Assembly: GCF_000799465.1 (NCBI RefSeq)
Contig: NZ_JUGU01000001.1
Coordinates: forward strand, 372,001-436,000
DNA length: 64,000 nucleotides
Direction of reading: 5' to 3'
DNA from: Psychroserpens sp. Hel_I_66
GTDB taxonomy: Bacteria > Bacteroidota > Bacteroidia > Flavobacteriales > Flavobacteriaceae
Part shown: positions 8,192 through 17,271 of the stretch, in pieces
Layout of the letters: every line of letters begins with the position of its first letter
Numbering within the stretch: the stretch's first letter is position 1
Notes under the pieces: model-generated
Seen by the model: the letters and a program-made list of their open reading frames with translations, nothing else
What the model was told of the DNA's origin: nothing
Databases searched by the model: none
Program-made: the position numbers and the translations under genes

Positions 8192-8791
8192 ATGCCAAGT
8201 ACCCTTGAAACCTACATTCCTGCAGCAGCGATCACAAATGTGAATGCACTTTTAGATCATGATAAGTTAAGCGTTAAGATAAAAAATGAGCGTAAGACAC
8301 GCCATGGAGATTATAGGCGTTTACCTAACGGAAATCATCAAATCACCATAAATTCCAATTTAAATCACTATCGGTTTTTAATTACATTAGTCCACGAGAT
8401 AGCACATTTTGAAGCTTATAAAATTTACGGAAGGTCCATAAAACCTCACGGTATAGAATGGAAACGCACATTTCAGCATTTAATGTTGCCATTTATTAAT
8501 CCTGAAATTTTTCCTTCGGAAGTTTTGCCAATATTGGCAAAACACTTTAAAAACCCAAAAGCAAGTAGTGATAGTGATGCAAATTTGGCATTAGCTTTAA
8601 AACAATTTGATGAACCTAACGATAAAACCTATATTTTTGAAATTCCGAAGGGAAAGGATTTTAAATTATACAACGGGAAAATATTTAAAATGGGAGACAA
8701 ACGTGTCAAGCGTTTTGAATGTATAGAACTAAAAACGGGAAGAACTTATTTGTTCAATCCCAATGCAGAAGTTGAATTATTAAATACGTAA
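8192..8791 (+). CDS. SprT-like zinc metallopeptidase domain protein
   Basis: A 199-residue protein with the zinc-peptidase helix HEIAHFEAY (H68, E69, H72) and a later histidine in KPHGIEWKRTFQHLM, the spacing of SprT/Spartan domains. Family members in eukaryotes cut DNA-protein crosslinks; bacterial SprT proteins are poorly known. The C-terminal half, with KGKDFKLYNGKIFKMGDKRVKR in two parts, may form a small zinc-ribbon-like or OB-like tail, but it lacks a clear four-cysteine motif (only one cysteine). Soluble, no signal peptide. The manC start follows 1 bp after the stop, so the two are very probably cotranscribed. Confidence 0.8.
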   Translation: MPSTLETYIPAAAITNVNALLDHDKLSVKIKNERKTRHGDYRRLPNGNHQITINSNLNHYRFLITLVHEIAHFEAYKIYGRSIKPHGIEWKRTFQHLMLPFINPEIFPSEVLPILAKHFKNPKASSDSDANLALALKQFDEPNDKTYIFEIPKGKDFKLYNGKIFKMGDKRVKRFECIELKTGRTYLFNPNAEVELLNT

Positions 8792-8792
8792 A

Positions 8793-9872
8793 ATGAACAA
8801 GAATTATTATGCCATTTTAATGGCTGGAGGAGTTGGGTCAAGATTTTGGCCAGTGAGTACACAGGATTTTCCAAAGCAATTTCACGATATGCTGGGAACT
8901 GGAGATACGTTGATTCAAAAGACGTTTAATAGACTTGCAAATATAATTCCGAAGGAAAACATATTCATTTTAACTAATGAGCGTTACAACGATTTGGTAT
9001 TTGAACAATTACCAGAGGTGACTAAGCGACAAGTCGTCTTAGAACCTGCAATGCGTAATACTGCACCTTGTATTTTGTATGCAGCGATGAAAATCCAGAA
9101 AGAAAATAAGGATGCTGTTATGATTGTTGCACCAAGTGACCATTGGATTGAGGATGAAAAATCTTTTACCAATAATGTACAGCAGGCATTTGATTTTTGT
9201 GCAGAAAATGATGCTTTGATGACTTTAGGGATTACACCAACGTTTCCAAATACTGGTTATGGGTATATTGAGTTTGATAAAACTTCCGAAGAAAATATTA
9301 AACCAGTTAATCAATTTAGGGAAAAACCAGATTACGAAACTGCCAAGTCATTTATTGAGCAAGGTAATTTTTTATGGAATGCTGGGATATTTATGTGGAG
9401 CGTTAACAGTGTTTTAAAGGCATTTAAAAATAACCAACCAAAACTCTACGAGTTGTTCGGGTCTGGGATTGAGGCCTATAATACCAATCAAGAGGATGAT
9501 TTTATAAAAGAGAATTATCCAAAAGCAGAAAATGTGTCTGTAGATTATGCCATTATGGAGCCATCTCAAAATGTGTATGTTATTCCTGCAACTTTTGACT
9601 GGAATGATCTAGGTACTTGGGGAAGTTTATACGATAAGTTAGATAAAGATTCTAGCGGAAATGCGGTAGTCAATGCCCAAACTTTGACTGAGGATAGTTC
9701 GGGTAATATGATAAGAACCAAAGGTAAGAAGGTTGTTGTTGTTGATGGCCTCAATGATTATATTATAGTAGATAAAGATGAAGTTTTACTTATCTTTCCC
9801 AAGACAAAAGAACAAGACATTAAAAAAGTACTCCAAAAGGTGAAAGATACTTATGGAGAGCATTACGGTTAA
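8793..9872 (+). CDS. manC: Mannose-1-phosphate guanylyltransferase
   Basis: A 359-residue nucleotidyltransferase that makes GDP-mannose from mannose-1-phosphate and GTP for surface polysaccharide and glycoprotein synthesis. The N-terminal signature AGGVGSRFWPVS spans residues 11-22 with K28 in PKQF. Other conserved blocks are APSDHWI, NTGYGYIEF, FREKPDYETA, GNFLWNAGIFMW and FDWNDLGTWGSLY. The length matches the short form, without the cupin phosphomannose isomerase domain of longer bifunctional enzymes. It lies 1 bp after the SprT-like gene and 3 bp before the DUF389 gene, so it is part of a tight operon. Confidence 0.92.
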   Translation: MNKNYYAILMAGGVGSRFWPVSTQDFPKQFHDMLGTGDTLIQKTFNRLANIIPKENIFILTNERYNDLVFEQLPEVTKRQVVLEPAMRNTAPCILYAAMKIQKENKDAVMIVAPSDHWIEDEKSFTNNVQQAFDFCAENDALMTLGITPTFPNTGYGYIEFDKTSEENIKPVNQFREKPDYETAKSFIEQGNFLWNAGIFMWSVNSVLKAFKNNQPKLYELFGSGIEAYNTNQEDDFIKENYPKAENVSVDYAIMEPSQNVYVIPATFDWNDLGTWGSLYDKLDKDSSGNAVVNAQTLTEDSSGNMIRTKGKKVVVVDGLNDYIIVDKDEVLLIFPKTKEQDIKKVLQKVKDTYGEHYG

Positions 9873-9875
9873 TAT

Positions 9876-11354
9876 ATGAGCGACGAAAATAAATTTAATT
9901 TTTCTGAAGAAGAGCAGTCTCAAATAACCAATGAGATGAATAAAGAGGGTGCTGTTAATGAAAAAAAAGAAGCGGTAAAGAAGGATGCCAAAGGCCTGTG
10001 GAAAAGTTTCACGACTTTCATGAATGAGCTTCTCGATTTTAGGGATGATACAGATCGTGACGCTACCATATTGGCAATCAAAAATGACATCCCTTTTAAA
10101 GGCGCAACAGCTTGGATTCTAGTGTGTTCAATTTTTGTAGCTTCCATTGGTTTAAATGCAAACTCTACTGCAGTGGTTATTGGAGCGATGTTAATTTCTC
10201 CGCTAATGGGACCAATATTAGGGGTTGGTTTGTCAATAGCTATTAATGACATAGATACACTTAAGCGATCACTAATAAACTTGTTGATCATGATTATTCT
10301 AAGTTTATTAACAGCGTTTTTGTTTTTTAGATTTTTCCCTTTAAGTGAGGATACTTCGGAGCTTTTAGGTCGAGTAAAACCAGATATTAGAGATGTTCTA
10401 ATAGCCTTTTTTGGTGGTCTCGCCCTAATTATCGCGCGCACTAAAAAAGGAACTATTGCCTCTGTTATTTTTGGTGTAGCAATTGCCACAGCATTAATGC
10501 CACCGTTATGTACAGCTGGCTATGGTTTGGCAAAAGCGAATTGGGAGTATTTTGGTCAGGCAATGTATTTGTTTACTATCAATACCATTTTTATCGCCTT
10601 GGCAACATTTTTAGTATTGAAGATTTTGCGTTTTCCTATGCTTAAATATGCAAACTCTGCTAAAAGAAAACGAATTGCAAGATTGGCTTCTTTGGTTGCG
10701 ATAATAGTTATGATTCCTGCAAGTTTTACGTTTGTTGATGTTTTAAGGGAAAGCAGATTTGAAATAGATGCAAAGTCATTTGTTGAAAATGAATTGAAAG
10801 CACTCCCTAATTCTGGATATATTGAAAAGAATGCAACTATAAATTACGAACCAAACGGAGAATCATTTATTGAGTTGATTCCTTTTGGAAATGATGAAAT
10901 TTCAGAAGGAACAAGACTTTTATTAGAATCGCGTTTTAAAGATTATGCAGCACTTAAAAATTCAAAGCTGTTTGTTAATCAGGTTAAAAATAGAGCAATT
11001 AATAATCTTGAATATATGGAAGAGTTACGAACTCGCGACTCTATAGATTTGTTATCTCAAGGTGAAAAAATTGCTTATTTAGAAAAGACAGTGACCAGAT
11101 TATCTCGATTAGAACGAGATCAAATTCCTTTTGAAGATTTAGTAAGAGAGGCAAAAATAAATTATGAAAATCTAAAAGCTGTTTCTTACTCGAAAAGGAT
11201 TACTTCAAATTTTTCAAAAATAGATACCTTAGATATATTTTCTTTTAATTGGGTAGATTCTTTAACAACTAAAGAGCAAAAACAAAAAGACTTAAGAAAG
11301 TTACGCTTATGGTTTAAAGATAAATTAAAGTTAGATACACTTGTAATTGAATAA
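9876..11354 (+). CDS. DUF389 (TIGR00341) family membrane protein
   Basis: A 492-residue protein with a soluble acidic N-terminus (about 70 residues), five or so membrane segments between residues 75 and 285, and a soluble C-terminal region of about 200 residues. The block ANSTAVVIGAMLISPLMGPI, with the following GLSIAINDIDTLKRS, is the DUF389 hallmark. The C-terminal part is rich in charged helices and may be coiled coil. The function of the family is not established; transport has been suggested. It starts 3 bp after manC and ends 1 bp before the convergent ABC ATPase gene. Confidence 0.85.
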   Translation: MSDENKFNFSEEEQSQITNEMNKEGAVNEKKEAVKKDAKGLWKSFTTFMNELLDFRDDTDRDATILAIKNDIPFKGATAWILVCSIFVASIGLNANSTAVVIGAMLISPLMGPILGVGLSIAINDIDTLKRSLINLLIMIILSLLTAFLFFRFFPLSEDTSELLGRVKPDIRDVLIAFFGGLALIIARTKKGTIASVIFGVAIATALMPPLCTAGYGLAKANWEYFGQAMYLFTINTIFIALATFLVLKILRFPMLKYANSAKRKRIARLASLVAIIVMIPASFTFVDVLRESRFEIDAKSFVENELKALPNSGYIEKNATINYEPNGESFIELIPFGNDEISEGTRLLLESRFKDYAALKNSKLFVNQVKNRAINNLEYMEELRTRDSIDLLSQGEKIAYLEKTVTRLSRLERDQIPFEDLVREAKINYENLKAVSYSKRITSNFSKIDTLDIFSFNWVDSLTTKEQKQKDLRKLRLWFKDKLKLDTLVIE

Positions 11355-11355
11355 A

Positions 11356-12123
11356 TTAACCTTTTTCATCCAAATAGGCTTGACGTACTTTTTTAAATAA
11401 TTCTGAAGAGTACACGAAATTAGTAACAGCGTCATTGTCGGTTTTAAAGATGTTTTCTTTAGAACCTTCCCATTCTTTGAGTCCGTCTTTCAAAAACACA
11501 ATTTTTTGTCCAATTTCCATAACGGAGTTCATGTCATGAGAATTTATAATGGTAGTGATTTCATATTCTTGAGTAATTTCCTGAATTAAATTATCAATAA
11601 CCATTGCGGTTTTTGGATCTAAACCAGAGTTTGGTTCATCGCAAAATAAATATTTAGGTTTGTTTACGATGGCTCTTGCAATTGCAACACGTTTTTGCAT
11701 ACCTCCAGAGGCTTCGCTTGGCATTTTAAAATGTGCATCAGATAGATTGACGCGGTTAAGAACAAAATCTGCTCTGTCCTTCATTTCACTTTTACTTTGT
11801 TTTGTAAACATCCGAAGCGGAAACATCACATTTTCAATAATTGTCATAGAATCAAATAACGCACTACCTTGAAATACCATGCCCATCTCTGCTCTTAGAT
11901 TACGCTTTTGGTCATCTGTAAGACTAGAGTAGGCTTTGTTGTCATAGAGAATTTCTCCTTCTTCTGGCTTAAAAAGTCCCAAAAGACATTTAAGAAAAAC
12001 TGTTTTGCCAGATCCACTTTGTCCTATTACTAAACTCGTTTTGCCTTTTTCAAAAGTTGTAGAAACGCCTTTTAAGATATGCGCATCTCCAAACGATTTA
12101 TGTATATTATTTACTTCAATCAT
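11356..12123 (-). CDS. mlaF: MlaF-type ABC transporter ATP-binding protein
   Basis: A 255-residue ABC ATPase. Walker A is GQSGSGKT (residues 34-41), the signature is ASGGMQKRVAIARA, and Walker B is KYLFCDEP followed by NSGLDP. It fits the Mla (phospholipid trafficking) ATPase group, paired with the permease directly upstream. The ATG at 12121-12123 overlaps the permease stop by one base (TAATG), which favours this start over a longer frame reaching into the permease gene. Together the pair would move lipids between inner and outer membranes. An MCE-domain substrate-binding partner is not in the window. The 3' end is convergent with the DUF389 gene with only 1 bp between. Confidence 0.88.
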   Translation of the reverse strand: MIEVNNIHKSFGDAHILKGVSTTFEKGKTSLVIGQSGSGKTVFLKCLLGLFKPEEGEILYDNKAYSSLTDDQKRNLRAEMGMVFQGSALFDSMTIIENVMFPLRMFTKQSKSEMKDRADFVLNRVNLSDAHFKMPSEASGGMQKRVAIARAIVNKPKYLFCDEPNSGLDPKTAMVIDNLIQEITQEYEITTIINSHDMNSVMEIGQKIVFLKDGLKEWEGSKENIFKTDNDAVTNFVYSSELFKKVRQAYLDEKG

Positions 12124-12860
12124 TAGCTTAATAAAAGTTGGGTTAAAATGTAATTGATTAAGATAATCGCAACACTGGTCCAAACAAATGATGTCGTACT
12201 GGCTTTACCAACTTCAAGTGCTCCGCCCTTCAAATAAAATCCAAAGTAGGATGGGATCGTAGCAAGTATAAATGCAAAAACAAATGTTTTAATAAAGGCA
12301 TATACGATATGAAAGGGAATAAAATCAATTTGAATACCTGTGATAAAATCTTCTAAAGTTCCAAATCCACCAAATACAACCGCAGCCATTCCACCTAGAA
12401 TTCCCAAAAACATAGCAATCGAAATTACAAATGGGTAGAGCATGAGCGCTATAAATTTTGGAAACACAAGATAATTTAAAGAGTTGATACCCATAACTTC
12501 CAAAGCATCAATTTGCTCTGTAACTCGCATAGTACCAATGCTTGATGTTATAAATGAACCCACTTTTCCTGCCATAATAATAGAAATAAAAGTAGGTGCG
12601 AATTCTAATATTATAGATTGTCTCGTTGCAAACCCAATAAGATATTTAGGGATTAGCGGGTTGCTTATGTTCAACGCAGTTTGTATGGTGACAACGCCTC
12701 CAACAAAAAAGGAAATAAAAGCAACAATGCCTAATGATCCTATAATTAGATCATCAATATCTTTTAATATGAGTCTACGCATCACAGACCATTTAGTTGG
12801 TTTGCGAAACATTTCGGCAATCATTAAAAAATAGACACCAATATTATGAAGGTACGACAT
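12123..12860 (-). CDS. mlaE: MlaE-type ABC transporter permease
   Basis: A 245-residue integral membrane protein matching the MlaE permease family, with SFFVGGVVTIQTALN, EFAPTFISIIMAGKVGSFITS and GTMRVTEQIDALEVMGIN. The last block is the coupling element that contacts the ATPase. It has five or six membrane segments. It forms a two-gene operon with the ATPase through a TAATG overlap. It diverges from the phosphatase gene at 12972 across a 111-bp gap. TAAAAGTA at 12878-12885, read on the - strand as TACTTTTA, is a near match to a -7 box. Confidence 0.88.
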   Translation of the reverse strand: MSYLHNIGVYFLMIAEMFRKPTKWSVMRRLILKDIDDLIIGSLGIVAFISFFVGGVVTIQTALNISNPLIPKYLIGFATRQSIILEFAPTFISIIMAGKVGSFITSSIGTMRVTEQIDALEVMGINSLNYLVFPKFIALMLYPFVISIAMFLGILGGMAAVVFGGFGTLEDFITGIQIDFIPFHIVYAFIKTFVFAFILATIPSYFGFYLKGGALEVGKASTTSFVWTSVAIILINYILTQLLLS

Positions 12861-12941
12861 AGTAAAATTTGTTAGCGTAAAAGTAAATAATTACAGAGAC
12901 TTTTTTAATGTTAAGGTTAAAAGATGCTAAACAAAAATCTG

Positions 12942-12949
12942 TATTTTTG
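12942..12949 (+). promoter_or_regulatory. Bacteroidota -7 box upstream of the PafA-type phosphatase gene
   Basis: TATTTTTG fits TAnnTTTG and lies 22 bp before the ATG at 12972, in the divergent gap with the Mla pair. No obvious -33 element. Confidence 0.55.
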
Positions 12950-12971
12950 AAACTATAAAATAACAACTCTT

Positions 12972-14645
12972 ATGAAAGTTATAATTAATCTCCTTTTTGT
13001 GTTTCTAATAGTAACGTCTTGCACAGCGCAAAATCAAGTTTCCAAAGAAAAAAACAAAGAATTTCAATACGATAATAACAATCCTAAATTGGTGGTTGGC
13101 ATTGTGGTTGATCAAATGCGTTATGATTATCTAACGAGATTTGATAGTAAATATGGAGATGGCGGTTTTAAGCGCATGATCAAAGAAGGGTTTAATTGTA
13201 AAAACAATCATTTTAATTATATCCCAACGTATACAGGTCCTGGCCATACCTCAGTTTATACAGGTACAACGCCAAAATACCATGGCATTATTGGTAACAA
13301 TTGGTATGACAAAGAAATTAAAGAAATGGTATATTGTGCTCAGGATGATAGCGTACAATCTGTTGGAACAACCAATGATGCTGGTAAAATGTCACCAAAA
13401 AGAATGAAAACGACCACCTTTGGTGATGAGAATAGATTGTTCACCCAAATGAAAGGAAAGACAATTGGTATTTCATTAAAGGATAGAGGTGCAATCTTGC
13501 CAGCTGGCCACACAGCTAACGCAGCATATTGGTTTCATGGTATGGATGAAGGTGCTTGGATAACTAGCACATATTATATGGAAGAATTGCCAAAATGGGT
13601 ATTAGATTTTAATGCTTCAGGAGTTGCAGAATCTTACCTAAAAGTTTGGGATACCTATTATGATATTTCAACATATACTGAAAGTGGAAACGACGAAAAC
13701 CTCTTCGAAGGCGGATTTAAAGGCAAGGAAAAAGCAACATTTCCATATGATTTAGCAAAACTCAAAGATGATAATCGAGGCTTCGATATCCTTAAAGCTA
13801 CTGCCTACGGAAACTCTCTAACTACAGATTTTGCTATAGAAGCCATAAAAAATGAGCAGCTGGGAGAAGACAATATTACAGATTTGCTAACCGTTAGTTT
13901 TTCGGCAACCGATTATGTAGGCCATAATTTTGGCGTAAGCTCTAAAGAAATTGAAGACACCTATATTAGGCTAGATAAGGATTTGGAACGTTTTTTTGAG
14001 TTTTTAGACGCCCAAGTTGGTAAAGTTAATTACACAGTTTTTCTAACTGCAGATCACGGTGCAATAGAAGTGCCTGCCTATTTACAATCTATGAAAGTAC
14101 CTTCGGGATATTTAAACAACACCGAGACCCGAACTCGTTTTACAGATTATCTAAATGCAAAATTTAAATCATCAGACCTAATCGAAAATATTAGTAACGA
14201 TCAAATTTTCTTAAACAGAAGGTACATAGACAGCATAGGTCTTAATATAAACGACGTTCAAGAATCGATGGTCAATGAGTTGATTGGTTACAAACACGTA
14301 GAAAAAGTATTTTCTGCGCATACGATGACCACGACCGATTTTACGACTGGTATTGAATCACTATTGCAAAATGGTTACAACCAAAAACGCTCTGGAGATA
14401 TCATTTTGGTTGCAGATCCTGCTTATATTTCCTACGGAAAAACAGGTTCTACGCATGGTAGCGGATTAAATTACGACACGCACGTTCCTCTTTTGTTCTT
14501 CGGAAAAGGGATCAATCATGGAGAGACCTACGATAAAACAGTCATTCCAGATATAGCTCCTACCATTTCAGCATTATTAGGAATTAGTTTTCCAAATGCT
14601 GCGACAGGACAACCATTAGGATTTGTGATAGATAAAAATGACTAA
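12972..14645 (+). CDS. pafA: PafA-type alkaline phosphatase lipoprotein
   Basis: A 557-residue member of the alkaline phosphatase superfamily, PafA group. The N-terminus has a hydrophobic core ending IVTSC, an SPII lipobox with C17. Metal-binding and active-site blocks are GIVVDQMRYDYLTRF, the nucleophile region TYTGPGHTSVYTG (residues 86-98, threonine nucleophile as in PafA) and YHGIIGNNWYD. SATDYVGHNFG, LTADHGA and GSTHGSGLNYDTHVPLLFFG supply the remaining ligands. It should release phosphate from monoesters in the periplasm or at the cell surface. The nuclease gene overlaps its end by 8 bp, so phosphate release and nucleic acid breakdown are probably coupled in phosphorus scavenging. Confidence 0.9.
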   Translation: MKVIINLLFVFLIVTSCTAQNQVSKEKNKEFQYDNNNPKLVVGIVVDQMRYDYLTRFDSKYGDGGFKRMIKEGFNCKNNHFNYIPTYTGPGHTSVYTGTTPKYHGIIGNNWYDKEIKEMVYCAQDDSVQSVGTTNDAGKMSPKRMKTTTFGDENRLFTQMKGKTIGISLKDRGAILPAGHTANAAYWFHGMDEGAWITSTYYMEELPKWVLDFNASGVAESYLKVWDTYYDISTYTESGNDENLFEGGFKGKEKATFPYDLAKLKDDNRGFDILKATAYGNSLTTDFAIEAIKNEQLGEDNITDLLTVSFSATDYVGHNFGVSSKEIEDTYIRLDKDLERFFEFLDAQVGKVNYTVFLTADHGAIEVPAYLQSMKVPSGYLNNTETRTRFTDYLNAKFKSSDLIENISNDQIFLNRRYIDSIGLNINDVQESMVNELIGYKHVEKVFSAHTMTTTDFTTGIESLLQNGYNQKRSGDIILVADPAYISYGKTGSTHGSGLNYDTHVPLLFFGKGINHGETYDKTVIPDIAPTISALLGISFPNAATGQPLGFVIDKND

Positions 14646-15447
14646 AAAAACAATCTATTCCATAATTGCCATTGTTTTAATAGTTGGGATTTTTGGTTAC
14701 GAAAACTTTTTGAAAATCGAAGAATCTGAAGCAATCGTCCAACAAGGAGAAAACCCTAAAACAGATACCAACGAATATTTTCTACCAACCAGCACAACCG
14801 GTCAAATAGTGCATCACGAAGGTTATTCTCTTTCATACAGTGAACCTCACGAACAAGCAGAATGGGTGGCTTACGAATTAAAAAAATCCCATCTATCAAA
14901 CTCCAATTTTAAAAGACCATATTTTGAAGTAGATAATGCAGTAAAAACAGGAGCAGCCCATTGGCGCAATTATAAACAATCTGGATATGATCGTGGGCAC
15001 TTATGTCCCGCAGGAGATAGAAGATATAGTCAATTTGCTCATGATGAAACATTTTTGACCAGTAATATTAGTCCGCAAGAACATGATTTTAATGCAGGTA
15101 TTTGGAACACGCTTGAGCAGAAAGTACGCTACTGGGCAAGTAAGTACGATGGCGTATTTGTGATCACAGGAGGTGTTTTAAACGGAGATATGAAAACAAT
15201 TGGTGAAGAGGAGGTAAGCGTACCCAAACAATTTTATAAGGTTTTGATTGATGCCAACACTGGTAAAACCAAAATGATTGCCTTTTTATTGCCACACCAA
15301 GATTCCAATCAACCTTTGTATAAATTTGTAGTGTCTGTTGATGACATTGAAAAGCTAACAGGTATCGACTTTTTTGCGGAACTGGATGACGTTCTGGAAG
15401 ACGAACTGGAAGCGTCTAGTGATTATAAAGGTTGGAGTTTTAATTAA
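14638..15447 (+). CDS. DNA/RNA non-specific endonuclease (DRGH family), exported
   Basis: A 269-residue beta-beta-alpha-metal nuclease. The catalytic motif is D118-R-G-H121 within GYDRGHLCPAGDRRYS, followed by TFLTSNISPQEHDFNAGIWN, where the asparagine ligates the metal. An N-terminal hydrophobic segment (residues 6-22) is a signal peptide or membrane anchor. The enzyme should degrade DNA and RNA outside the cytoplasm. Its ATG lies inside the last codons of the phosphatase gene (8-bp overlap), so the pair is translationally coupled. Together they could supply phosphate and nucleosides from environmental nucleic acids. Confidence 0.9.
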   Translation: MTKKTIYSIIAIVLIVGIFGYENFLKIEESEAIVQQGENPKTDTNEYFLPTSTTGQIVHHEGYSLSYSEPHEQAEWVAYELKKSHLSNSNFKRPYFEVDNAVKTGAAHWRNYKQSGYDRGHLCPAGDRRYSQFAHDETFLTSNISPQEHDFNAGIWNTLEQKVRYWASKYDGVFVITGGVLNGDMKTIGEEEVSVPKQFYKVLIDANTGKTKMIAFLLPHQDSNQPLYKFVVSVDDIEKLTGIDFFAELDDVLEDELEASSDYKGWSFN

Positions 15448-15455
15448 CACGAATC

Positions 15456-15486
15456 GTCACCCTGAACTCGTTTCAGGGTCTCATCA
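15456..15486. repeat. Dispersed hairpin repeat, copy 2, between convergent genes
   Basis: The arms are ACCCTGAA and TTCAGGGT around CTCG, followed by CTCATCA. It matches the copy at 165-195 in 28 of 31 bases with a paired T:A to C:G change in the stem. It lies between the convergent nuclease and glycosyltransferase genes and could serve as a two-way terminator. Confidence 0.75.
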
Positions 15487-15497
15487 CCAAAGTGGTT

Positions 15498-16355
15498 TTA
15501 ATCAGATTTTTTCAATTTCCCTTTCATCCCATCCCAGCGCAACTTCCTAATAAAAACACCCTGTTCTTCAGTAACTAAAGGTTCAATACCTTGATTTTTT
15601 GCTCTAAAGTAACCAGACATATAATTACGAAATAGTGTAAAGCTTTTCTTTTTAAAAGCCAGTTTTACTGCGGAAATTAGCGTAATCAAAAACCCATAGC
15701 GCATTTTATACATCGCTTCACCTTGGAGGTATTTAGAGGCTTTGTTATAGCTTGCGCCTGTTGGTTTTAAGTGTTTGACTTTAAGGGATTCATCGGTCAA
15801 TAATTCCCAATCGTAGTATTTGGCCAACAACTCATCAACCGTATCCCAACCCATAGATGGTTTCAATTTTCCTATCTCTAAAAAGCACTGTTTTCGGTAG
15901 GTTTTCAATGCACCTCGAATGTGGTCTTTACGCGTGAGATTTTCTAAAACCCATTCGTTGTTTTTTTCGATGTAACAAAAACCAGCAGCCATTCCCAAGC
16001 GCTCGTTATTTTGAAAATGAGAAGCTAATTGTTTTAAATAATGCTTCGGAAATATCAAATCTGCATCAAACTTGCAAATCACATCATAGTCTTGGTCTAG
16101 AATTTCCAGACCCTTATAAAACGCATTGATGATCTTTGATCCTGGAAGATGTGCATTTGAAGAGATATTTTCAACAAGGGAAATGCTTGAATATTTAGCT
16201 GAAAATTCTAATACAACCTGTGTTGTGTCATCACTGGAATTATCGTTCACAACTACAATCTGTTTTGCGGGCAAAGATTGATTTGCCAAAGACTCTAAGG
16301 TTTTGGCGATACAATCTGCTTCGTTATGCGCAGGAATAATGATGTAGAAGTTCAA
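15498..16355 (-). CDS. Family 2 glycosyltransferase
   Basis: A 285-residue GT-A glycosyltransferase. It opens IIPAHNEADCIAKTLESLANQ and continues with VVNDNSSDDT and a DxD-type motif CKFDADLIFPKHYL. There is no membrane segment, so it is cytoplasmic or peripheral. Sugar donor and acceptor cannot be told. The gene lies 5 bp downstream of the FkbM methyltransferase gene, which itself follows the ketoacyl synthase by 11 bp. The three are probably one transcript, suggesting assembly or modification of a lipid- or sugar-containing surface compound. Confidence 0.85.
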   Translation of the reverse strand: MNFYIIIPAHNEADCIAKTLESLANQSLPAKQIVVVNDNSSDDTTQVVLEFSAKYSSISLVENISSNAHLPGSKIINAFYKGLEILDQDYDVICKFDADLIFPKHYLKQLASHFQNNERLGMAAGFCYIEKNNEWVLENLTRKDHIRGALKTYRKQCFLEIGKLKPSMGWDTVDELLAKYYDWELLTDESLKVKHLKPTGASYNKASKYLQGEAMYKMRYGFLITLISAVKLAFKKKSFTLFRNYMSGYFRAKNQGIEPLVTEEQGVFIRKLRWDGMKGKLKKSD

Positions 16356-16360
16356 CAGTT

Positions 16361-17260
16361 TTAGTTTTGAACAAATTTAGATATTAATTTTGTTTTAGAT
16401 TTAGGAACAAAAAAACAATTACGGATACCGTCATCCTGATTACGTTTGATGGTTTTTACTTTTCTTAATCCAGCGTCATCATGATTGTAGAAATCATAAT
16501 TGAGTTCATCAAAAAAATCTTCTAATTGATCTTCAATAGCATTGAACAATGTTTCACAAATAATTATAGGCTGAAATTGTTGGATGTATTCTTTGCCAGA
16601 TTTTAAGATATCAACTTCAGTACCTTCCGTATCTATTTTTATTAAATCGATTTGCTTGATATCATTTTGTTCAATAAAATTTTTAAGTGTATCTGCCTTA
16701 ACTGTGTTTTTAATGAAATTACGAGAGGTTTTTTTAGTTCCCGCATTTCCTTCTCCAGCTAAATTATGCGTTATGTATTTGTATTTTAAACTTTCTACTT
16801 CATAAAAATCAATTTTACCTGTGGTGTTTGAAAGTGCTAAATCAATTGGCTTTATCTGTTTAGAGAAGTTATTTAGCTCTATGTTTTTGGTCAAAAAATA
16901 TTTTGGACCGTATGCTGGCTCAAAGGCAAAAACTTTCATTTTGGGATTAGATTTCACCCCAAGTAATGAATAATAGCCAATGTTTGATCCAATGTCTAAA
17001 AAGCTGTTGGTATTTTTAGAAAGCTCTTCGAAAAGTTCAGAATACTCAAATTGTTTATACCCGTTCCAAAACAATAGTTGTGTGAGATAGCTTGTTTGGT
17101 TTGTTGCCAATTTAATTAATCCCGAGTTGGTTTTTAATTTTAAAATTCCAGATGGCGGAATCTTTATTTTATTGGGCAAAACAGGAGATATGAATTTGTT
17201 TAAATTCCGAAGAAAAAAATTAAAAATAGGATTGTAGATAATTCTATATAGTAGTTGCAA
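16361..17260 (-). CDS. FkbM family methyltransferase
   Basis: A 299-residue SAM-dependent methyltransferase. Motif I is SFLDIGSNIGYYSLLG (SAM binding), followed by VFAFEPAYGPKYFLTKNI and the FkbM-typical IDLIKIDTEGTEVDILKSG. Family members O-methylate sugars, polyketides or other small molecules. The N-terminal 60 residues are basic and amphipathic, possibly membrane-associated. It sits between a ketoacyl synthase and a GT2 gene in a compact - strand cluster. The substrate is unknown. Confidence 0.85.
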   Translation of the reverse strand: MQLLYRIIYNPIFNFFLRNLNKFISPVLPNKIKIPPSGILKLKTNSGLIKLATNQTSYLTQLLFWNGYKQFEYSELFEELSKNTNSFLDIGSNIGYYSLLGVKSNPKMKVFAFEPAYGPKYFLTKNIELNNFSKQIKPIDLALSNTTGKIDFYEVESLKYKYITHNLAGEGNAGTKKTSRNFIKNTVKADTLKNFIEQNDIKQIDLIKIDTEGTEVDILKSGKEYIQQFQPIIICETLFNAIEDQLEDFFDELNYDFYNHDDAGLRKVKTIKRNQDDGIRNCFFVPKSKTKLISKFVQN

Positions 17261-17271
17261 TACGTTATGAT

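Noticed and set aside
9920..10489. A 189-codon open frame on the - strand inside the DUF389 gene
   Set aside because: It is the shadow of a gene with strong family motifs on the + strand, has no promoter or family pattern, and is rich in residues expected from reversed codons.
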